Source: Flavobacteriaceae bacterium UBA3339
Lineage (GTDB): Bacteria; Bacteroidota; Bacteroidia; Flavobacteriales; Flavobacteriaceae
Assembly (NCBI GenBank): GCA_002360925.1
Contig: DERN01000005.1
Coordinates: 1-19,616, forward strand
DNA length: 19,616 nucleotides
Direction of reading: 5' to 3'
The first letter of the stretch is position 1. Each line of letters begins with the position of its first letter. Below the pieces are notes generated by a model. That model was not told where the DNA came from and did not search any database. It saw only the letters and a list, made by a program, of their open reading frames with translations. Both the position numbers and the translations under genes were made by a program. Of the stretch, positions 14,458 through 19,616 are shown piece by piece.

Positions 14458-16719
14458 ATGGCATTCGACATTGAAATGATTAAAAAAGTGTACGAAAACA
14501 TGCCTGCTCGCGTAGATAAAGCACGTGAATTGGTAGGTCGTCCGTTAACACTTTCTGAAAAGATTTTATATTCACATTTATGGGAAGGAACTCCTTCTAC
14601 TAAATTTGAAAGAGCAAAAGATTATGTAGATTTTGCTCCGGATCGTGTGGCTTGTCAAGATGCTACTGCACAAATGGCGTTATTGCAATTTATGCATGCC
14701 GGAAAAGAAAAAGTTGCGGTTCCTACAACCGTTCATTGCGATCACTTAATTCAAGCAAAAGTAGGAGCAGAGAAGGATTTAGCTGTTGCAAATTCACAAT
14801 CTAAAGAAGTTTTTGACTTTTTATCATCGGTTTCGAATAAATACGGAATTGGATTCTGGAAACCGGGAGCAGGAATCATCCATCAAATTGTATTAGAAAA
14901 TTATGCATTTCCGGGGGGAATGATGATTGGAACCGATTCGCATACTGTAAATGCGGGTGGTTTAGGAATGTTGGCAATTGGTGTTGGCGGAGCCGATGCG
15001 GTAGATGTAATGTCGGGAATGGCTTGGGAATTGAAGTTTCCGAAATTAATCGGAGTTAAATTAACAGGGAAATTAAATGGTTGGACAGCTCCGAAAGATG
15101 TTATTTTAAGAGTTGCCGATATTTTGACTGTAAAAGGAGGAACAGGAGCTATTGTTGAATATTTTGGCGAAGGTGCAACTTCTATGTCTTGTACAGGAAA
15201 AGGTACGATTTGTAATATGGGAGCTGAAATTGGTGCAACAACTTCGACTTTTGGATACGACGATTCAATGAGAAGATATTTAAATGCAACAGGTCGTGCC
15301 GATGTGGTAGAAGCAGCTGATAAAGTTGCTGAATATTTAACGGCAGATGCTGAGGTTTACGCAAATCCTTCTCAATATTTCGATCAATTAATCGAAATTA
15401 ATTTATCTGAATTAGAACCATATATTAACGGACCTTTTACACCAGACAGAGGAACTCCGGTTTCTAAAATGAAAGAAGAGGCTGCTAAAAACGATTGGCC
15501 TTTAAAAGTAGAATGGGGATTAATCGGATCTTGTACCAATTCGTCTTACGAAGATATGTCGCGCGCTGCTTCAATTGTTGAGCAAGCAGTTGCTTTAGGA
15601 ATTTCTCCAAAAGCAGAATTCGGGATCAATCCAGGATCAGAACAAATTCGTTATACAATCGAAAGAGACGGAATTATCGAAACTTTCGAAAAAATGGGAA
15701 CAAAAGTGTTTACAAATGCTTGCGGACCTTGTATTGGACAATGGGATCGTGAAGGAGCCGATAAACAAGAAAAAAATACGATTGTACATTCATTTAACCG
15801 TAATTTTTCGAAGCGTGCCGACGGAAATCCAAATACGCATGCTTTCGTAACATCTCCAGAAATGGTAGCTGCTTTGGCAATTTCGGGACGATTAGATTTT
15901 AATCCAATTACAGATAAATTATTGAACGATAACGGACAAGAAGTGATGTTACAAGCTCCGAAAGGAGACGAATTGCCAACTAAAGGTTTCGATGTAGAAG
16001 ATGCAGGTTTTCAGGCACCAGCTGCAGACGGATCAAATGTTCAGGTTGTTGTAAATCCAGAATCTTCTCGTTTACAATTGTTAGAACCTTTCCAACCTTG
16101 GGATGGAAAAAACATTACCGGAGCTAAATTATTAATCAAAGCTTTCGGAAAATGTACAACAGATCATATTTCTATGGCTGGACCTTGGTTACGTTTCCGT
16201 GGGCATTTAGATAATATTTCGAACAATATGTTGATTGGTGCAGAGAATGCGTTTAATGGAAAAACGAATTCTGTAAAAAATCAATTAACAGGAACTTATG
16301 GTGAAGTACCGGCGGTACAAAGAGCCTATAAAGCTGAAAATATTCCGTCTATTGTGGTTGGAGATCACAATTATGGTGAAGGTTCTTCGCGAGAACACGC
16401 TGCAATGGAACCACGTCATTTAGGAGTAAAAGCAGTTTTGGTGAAATCGTTTGCTCGTATTCACGAAACCAACTTAAAGAAACAAGGTATGTTGGCTTTA
16501 ACATTTGCCAATGAAGCAGATTATGATAAAATTCAAGAAAACGATACAATCAATTTCTTAGATTTGACAGATTTTGCTCCAGGAAAACAATTAACGTTAG
16601 AATTTGTTCATTCTGATGGATCTAAAGACATTATTATGGCAAATCATACATATAATGATTCGCAAATTGAATGGTTTAAAGCAGGTTCTGCATTAAACTT
16701 AATTGCGGCAGGGAAATAA
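14458..16719 (+). CDS. acnA: Aconitate hydratase (mitochondrial/AcnA-type)
   Basis: A 753-aa [4Fe-4S] TCA-cycle enzyme that interconverts citrate and isocitrate. Unlike the AcnB next door, it has the order of mitochondrial aconitase: cluster-binding domains first and the swivel domain at the C terminus. Motifs include VPTTVHCDHLIQAKVG, GMMIGTDSHTVNAGGLGMLAIGVGGADAVD, GSCTNSSYEDMSRAA (C359) and NACGPCIGQWDR (C422, C425). The swivel-domain loop HNYGEGSSREHAAMEPRHLG carries the substrate-binding arginine and the catalytic serine. Length matches mitochondrial aconitases (about 755-780 aa) rather than bacterial AcnA/IRP1 (about 890 aa). It could also be annotated acn. It lies divergent from the Crp/Fnr-family gene and ends at a strong hairpin. 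Confidence 0.95.
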   Translation: MAFDIEMIKKVYENMPARVDKARELVGRPLTLSEKILYSHLWEGTPSTKFERAKDYVDFAPDRVACQDATAQMALLQFMHAGKEKVAVPTTVHCDHLIQAKVGAEKDLAVANSQSKEVFDFLSSVSNKYGIGFWKPGAGIIHQIVLENYAFPGGMMIGTDSHTVNAGGLGMLAIGVGGADAVDVMSGMAWELKFPKLIGVKLTGKLNGWTAPKDVILRVADILTVKGGTGAIVEYFGEGATSMSCTGKGTICNMGAEIGATTSTFGYDDSMRRYLNATGRADVVEAADKVAEYLTADAEVYANPSQYFDQLIEINLSELEPYINGPFTPDRGTPVSKMKEEAAKNDWPLKVEWGLIGSCTNSSYEDMSRAASIVEQAVALGISPKAEFGINPGSEQIRYTIERDGIIETFEKMGTKVFTNACGPCIGQWDREGADKQEKNTIVHSFNRNFSKRADGNPNTHAFVTSPEMVAALAISGRLDFNPITDKLLNDNGQEVMLQAPKGDELPTKGFDVEDAGFQAPAADGSNVQVVVNPESSRLQLLEPFQPWDGKNITGAKLLIKAFGKCTTDHISMAGPWLRFRGHLDNISNNMLIGAENAFNGKTNSVKNQLTGTYGEVPAVQRAYKAENIPSIVVGDHNYGEGSSREHAAMEPRHLGVKAVLVKSFARIHETNLKKQGMLALTFANEADYDKIQENDTINFLDLTDFAPGKQLTLEFVHSDGSKDIIMANHTYNDSQIEWFKAGSALNLIAAGK

Positions 16720-16740
16720 TTTTTTTGCTATTTAAAAATA

Positions 16741-16776
16741 AAACGCCATCTAATTTTAGATGGCGTTTAGTTTTTA
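16741..16776 (+). terminator. Rho-independent terminator after acnA
   Basis: AAACGCCATCTAA (16741-16753) and TTAGATGGCGTTT (16756-16768) form a 13-bp arm pair; the innermost A-T pairs open to leave a loop. AGTTTTTAAT follows. Confidence 0.85.
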
Positions 16777-16812
16777 ATAAAAATCACGATATTTACAAGA
16801 CATTTAGATTAT

Positions 16813-17130
16813 ATGACATTTTTAGAAGGAATATTGTTCGTTGTTGGAATTTCAATGCTTTGCTTTTTGGTTACGATTATTGTTTTGGCAAATCGGAAAC
16901 GTTTTTTTCGTGTAATTACACTTAATACATTGCTTTTTGTGGGATATTGCTTTGTCGCGTATCATTACGAAACGTTTTTCTCTAAAGACATTTTTGGAAA
17001 AGGACGCATTATATTTCTACTTACTTGCGTTGTACTTCATTCAATTATTTCGTTAATTATTGTAATCCGAAGTGAAAAAATATACGTTCCTTTTTTAAAT
17101 GAGAATATTGAGGAAGAGAAGGAAGAATGA
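16813..17130 (+). CDS. Small membrane protein of unknown function
   Basis: A 105-aa protein with three predicted membrane helices: about residues 6-26 (ILFVVGISMLCFLVTIIVLA), 34-50 (VITLNTLLFVGYCFVAY) and 66-86 (IIFLLTCVVLHSIISLIIVI). An acidic tail, NENIEEEKEE, ends it. No family is recognised. It starts 45 bases after the acnA terminator and is not obviously linked to the protease gene that follows, which has its own -7 box. An overlapping reading frame that starts at 16725 runs through the terminator and is not a gene. Confidence 0.7.
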   Translation: MTFLEGILFVVGISMLCFLVTIIVLANRKRFFRVITLNTLLFVGYCFVAYHYETFFSKDIFGKGRIIFLLTCVVLHSIISLIIVIRSEKIYVPFLNENIEEEKEE

Positions 17131-17248
17131 TGTGTTTATCTTAATTAAAATAAGTCTTTTGTTTTTTTTTTGATATATTAAGTAATGTTAAAATGAATAA
17201 AGTTTAAAAAAAAATAAAATTATAACATTTATTTTAGATTTTGCTTTT

Positions 17249-17256
17249 TACATTTG
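17249..17256 (+). promoter_or_regulatory. Candidate -7 box of the M4 protease gene
   Basis: TACATTTG is an exact TAnnTTTG match 19 bases before the ATG at 17276. Only a weak TTTA (17228-17231) is present at -33. The surrounding 17131-17248 is very AT-rich and holds nothing else that I can see. Confidence 0.5.
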
Positions 17257-17275
17257 TTTTCATAAAATTAATTAA

Positions 17276-19270
17276 ATGAAAAGAGATTTATATAAGTTTA
17301 AAAAAATTCTTGGAGGGTTTATTCTAGGTGTGACTTTGTTTGTTAACTGTAATAGCAATCTTTATGCTAATGTTATCAATATAACTAAAATAAATAGTCG
17401 AGAGTTACCTAAACCTGTTTTTCAAAATACTTATGGAACGTTCGATGTAGATTTTTCTAATTTTCAGATGACAACAGATAGCTTTGTAGCTAATCTGAAT
17501 ACTTATTTTGATCTTGACAAAAATCATCGATTTGAACTAGTTCGCGAAATTAATGATAAAGAAACAGGTTTTAATCATTATAGTTATCAACATTATTATA
17601 AAGATTTTAAAGTTGAAGGAGATATTGTTTTTGTTCACTCTAAGAATGGAAATGTTGTAACTATAAATGGTCAAATTTTAAATATTTCTAATCTTAATAC
17701 ATCAGCTTCAATCGATAATGAAAAAGCAACTCAAATAGCTTTAAGGTTACTAGAAGGAAATGAGCAATTGATTGCTTCAGAAGTAGACCAGTTGATTATA
17801 AAAGCGATTAATCAAGATGAAGTGACTTTAAAATTAGCAAAAAAACTAAATGTTGTTTCTTATTCACCATTAAAAAGTTTTGATGTATATATTGATGCAC
17901 AATCAGGAGAAATAATCGATTCGTTTAATAAGATTCATACAGCTGACACACCGTCAACAAGCGCAACTTATTTTAGAGGAAGTCAATCTATTACAGTTGA
18001 CTCTTATAGTGGAGGGTATAGATTAAAAGATAATACTAGAAATATCCATACTCGTAATGCTGCAAATTGGACAGGAGGAATGAATTCTTCAACAGGAGAA
18101 TTATCGGGAAATATTACAGAATACAACAATGCTACTGCAAATTTTACAAATACTACAATGAAACCTGCTGTAGAGGTTCATTGGGGAATGAGTAAAACTT
18201 ACGATTATTATAAAAATATTCACAACAGAAATAGTTATGATAATAAAGGTTCTATTATTAGAAACTATTATAATCCCCCTTCAAAACTTTTCGATGGGGT
18301 AAATGCAGGTGCTTATGATAATCAAGGTGTTGTTGCGATGCTTTACGGTAACGGAATGGGAGATGTAGGCGCAGGAATGCAACAAGTTTCTCACCCTGTA
18401 GTTGCTTTAGATGTTGCTGGTCATGAATATTCTCATTTAGTGATTGGAAGAAATGGTACAGGAGGCTTAAATTATAAAGGAGAATCAGGCGCATTAAATG
18501 AATCTTTTGCAGATATATTTGGAACGGCAATTGAATTTTATGTTAATAATAAGCCTAATTGGACTATAGGTGAAGGGTTATGGAATTTATCTGTTATAAC
18601 GCCTAATTATATGAGAAGTATGTCGGATCCTAATTCAGCTCCTGCAATTATTGATGCACAACAGCCAGATACATATAAAGGAAAATATTGGGCAAATACA
18701 GCGTCTGCTGTTGACGATGGAGGAGTGCATACAAATAGTGGAGTAGGTAACTTCTGGTTTTATTTATTAAGCGAAGGCGGATCAGGTGTTAATGATATTG
18801 GAAATAATTACGATGTAGTTGGTATTACAATTAATAAGGCAGAAAAAATTGCTTATAAAGCTTTAATGACAGGTTTAACACCTTCAGCAACCTATTTCGA
18901 TGCTTTTAATGCTACTAAACAAGCTGCTGCTAGTTTATATGGTGCTGGTTCAAATGAATGGAATCAAGTTGTAAATGCTTGGTACGCTGTTGGAATTGGT
19001 AATGCTCCAGCTTCGAATCAAAATGTTGAAATGAAAACAAAATTAAATGTTTATCCAAATCCGGTTATAGGAGATGAATTTACTATCGATTCAAATTTAG
19101 AAGAGCAGACCACTGTAGAGATGTTTGATTTAACAGGAAAACAAATAATATCTCCAAGAATCATAGAAGGTTCAATAATTATTAATGTTCAAAATTATAA
19201 TTCGGGAATTTATATTTTAAAATTTAAATCTACCAAAGGGGAATATTCTCATAAGTTGATAATTAAATAA
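17276..19270 (+). CDS. Secreted M4 (thermolysin-like) metallopeptidase with T9SS sorting domain
   Basis: A 664-aa zinc protease precursor. An N-terminal signal peptide (hydrophobic about 12-24) is followed by an FTP/propeptide region (about 70-220; FNHYSYQHYYKDFKVEGDIVF). The M4 catalytic domain runs from about 225 to 580. It has VAGHEYSH (H383, E384, H387: zinc ligands and catalytic Glu), the third ligand in GALNESFADIFG (E409), and VHTNSGV with the catalytic-site His (H485). The end, VYPNPVIGDEFTID...SGIYILKFKSTKGEYSHKLIIK (about 594-664), is a T9SS type A sorting domain, so the enzyme should cross the outer membrane by the type IX system. All active-site residues are intact. Likely nutrient-scavenging or virulence-type protease. 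It is monocistronic, with a downstream terminator. Confidence 0.95.
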   Translation: MKRDLYKFKKILGGFILGVTLFVNCNSNLYANVINITKINSRELPKPVFQNTYGTFDVDFSNFQMTTDSFVANLNTYFDLDKNHRFELVREINDKETGFNHYSYQHYYKDFKVEGDIVFVHSKNGNVVTINGQILNISNLNTSASIDNEKATQIALRLLEGNEQLIASEVDQLIIKAINQDEVTLKLAKKLNVVSYSPLKSFDVYIDAQSGEIIDSFNKIHTADTPSTSATYFRGSQSITVDSYSGGYRLKDNTRNIHTRNAANWTGGMNSSTGELSGNITEYNNATANFTNTTMKPAVEVHWGMSKTYDYYKNIHNRNSYDNKGSIIRNYYNPPSKLFDGVNAGAYDNQGVVAMLYGNGMGDVGAGMQQVSHPVVALDVAGHEYSHLVIGRNGTGGLNYKGESGALNESFADIFGTAIEFYVNNKPNWTIGEGLWNLSVITPNYMRSMSDPNSAPAIIDAQQPDTYKGKYWANTASAVDDGGVHTNSGVGNFWFYLLSEGGSGVNDIGNNYDVVGITINKAEKIAYKALMTGLTPSATYFDAFNATKQAAASLYGAGSNEWNQVVNAWYAVGIGNAPASNQNVEMKTKLNVYPNPVIGDEFTIDSNLEEQTTVEMFDLTGKQIISPRIIEGSIIINVQNYNSGIYILKFKSTKGEYSHKLIIK

Positions 19271-19348
19271 TTTAATTTAGACTTTGAATCTCAGGGTGAT
19301 TTCCTTCGCATCGACAGATAAAGAGTATGTAAAAAGATAGAAATTGAA

Positions 19349-19379
19349 AAAAGAGCTTTCATTCGAAAGCTCTTTTATT
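19349..19379 (+). terminator. Rho-independent terminator after the M4 protease gene
   Basis: AAAAGAGCTTTC (19349-19360) and GAAAGCTCTTTT (19365-19376) form a perfect 12-bp stem with an ATTC loop, followed by ATTAGTTTTATTA. It lies 79 bases after the stop codon. Confidence 0.82.
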
Positions 19380-19450
19380 AGTTTTATTATGTATTAATTC
19401 TTTGATTCTCAAAAGCACTAAAAAAACTTTCAAAGAAAGGTTATAAAATA

Positions 19451-19483
19451 TTTGGTTGTAGTTAAAAAGAGTGTTTATATTTG
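19451..19483 (+). promoter_or_regulatory. Promoter P1 (TTTG-N21-TATATTTG)
   Basis: TTTG (19451-19454) and TATATTTG (19476-19483), preceded by an A-tract (AAAAAAACTTTCAAAGAAAG), look like the strong stable-RNA promoters of this group. The predicted start is near 19489. No coding region lies between it and P2. Confidence 0.6.
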
Positions 19484-19550
19484 CAACCTCAAAACAGAGA
19501 AACGTTCATAGAAAGCTTATCAACGTACGAAAAAAATAATTCAAAATAAA

Positions 19551-19583
19551 TTTGGATTATGACAGAAAAGGTTTTTATCTTTG
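19551..19583 (+). promoter_or_regulatory. Promoter P2 of the tRNA gene (TTTG-N21-TATCTTTG)
   Basis: TTTG (19551-19554) and TATCTTTG (19576-19583) repeat the P1 layout exactly 100 bases downstream, with TTTGG at the left edge and TTTGCA at the right edge shared. A run of A residues (AAAAAAATAATTCAAAATAAA) precedes it. The predicted start is about 15 bases before the tRNA. Confidence 0.7.
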
Positions 19584-19603
19584 CAGTCCGTTCTGTAAAA
19601 TAG

Positions 19604-19616
19604 GGGCGATTAGCTC
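19604..19616 (+). tRNA. 5' end of a tRNA gene, cut by the window edge
   Basis: GGGCGAT fits a 7-base acceptor arm, followed by T8, A9 and GCTC, the first D-arm strand, as in TAGCTCAG-type tRNAs. It lies 20 bases after a strong promoter. Only 13 bases are visible, so the anticodon and amino acid cannot be read. Confidence 0.7.

Noticed and set aside
16725..16925. 66-aa plus-strand reading frame just after acnA
   Set aside because: It runs through the acnA terminator hairpin and overlaps the better membrane-protein gene at 16813 in another frame; its sequence shows no protein-like features.
19559..19603. ATG at 19559 followed by 13 sense codons, spanning P2
   Set aside because: It covers the promoter and ends at the tRNA; nothing supports translation.
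1..19616. CRISPR array, insertion sequence, integrase, toxin-antitoxin or phage-defence genes
   Set aside because: No regularly spaced repeats, transposase or integrase motifs, or paired small toxin-like genes were seen on either strand.

Overview
The window looks like chromosome of a member of the Flavobacteriaceae or a close relative (Bacteroidota). It is strongly AT-rich, lacks clear Shine-Dalgarno sequences, has promoters of the Bacteroidota type (TTTG about 19 bases upstream of TAnnTTTG), and carries a secreted protease with a C-terminal type IX secretion (T9SS) sorting domain. The genes are core and housekeeping in character. I see no phage, insertion sequence, CRISPR array or defence island.

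Positions 1-4621. A terminator from an unseen upstream gene is followed by a small DUF1569 protein and a small CoA-binding Rossmann protein on the plus strand. A sodium:solute symporter on the minus strand diverges from recR. Then come a small secreted protein of unknown function (minus) and a decayed DUF4349 lipoprotein gene (plus) with three frame breaks. Two of these breaks fall in the same 8-base sequence. An imperfect inverted-repeat element follows.

Positions 4798-9990. prfC (release factor 3, minus) is divergent from two exported parvulin-type peptidyl-prolyl isomerases (650 and 454 aa). These are periplasmic folding factors, and the second resembles SurA.

Positions 9991-16776. This is the aconitase region: an AcnB-type enzyme (920 aa) and a mitochondrial/AcnA-type enzyme (753 aa), both with all three iron-sulphur cysteines. 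A minus-strand pair lies between them: a Crp/Fnr-family regulator and an AhpD-like (carboxymuconolactone decarboxylase family) redox protein. The most interesting signal is here. A perfect 16-bp palindrome lies upstream of the ahpD-like gene, and a 13/16 match to it lies upstream of acnA. Both are centred about 37 bases from the candidate -7 box, where a class II Crp/Fnr activator would bind. The acnB promoter carries a separate palindrome and a Fur-box-like sequence at its predicted transcription start, and acnB has a long 5' leader. Together this suggests that iron or redox signals control the two aconitases separately. That is inference.

Positions 16777-19616. A small membrane protein is followed by a secreted M4 (thermolysin-like) metalloprotease with a T9SS sorting domain, then a terminator and two strong promoters exactly 100 bases apart. 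The window ends 13 bases into a tRNA gene.
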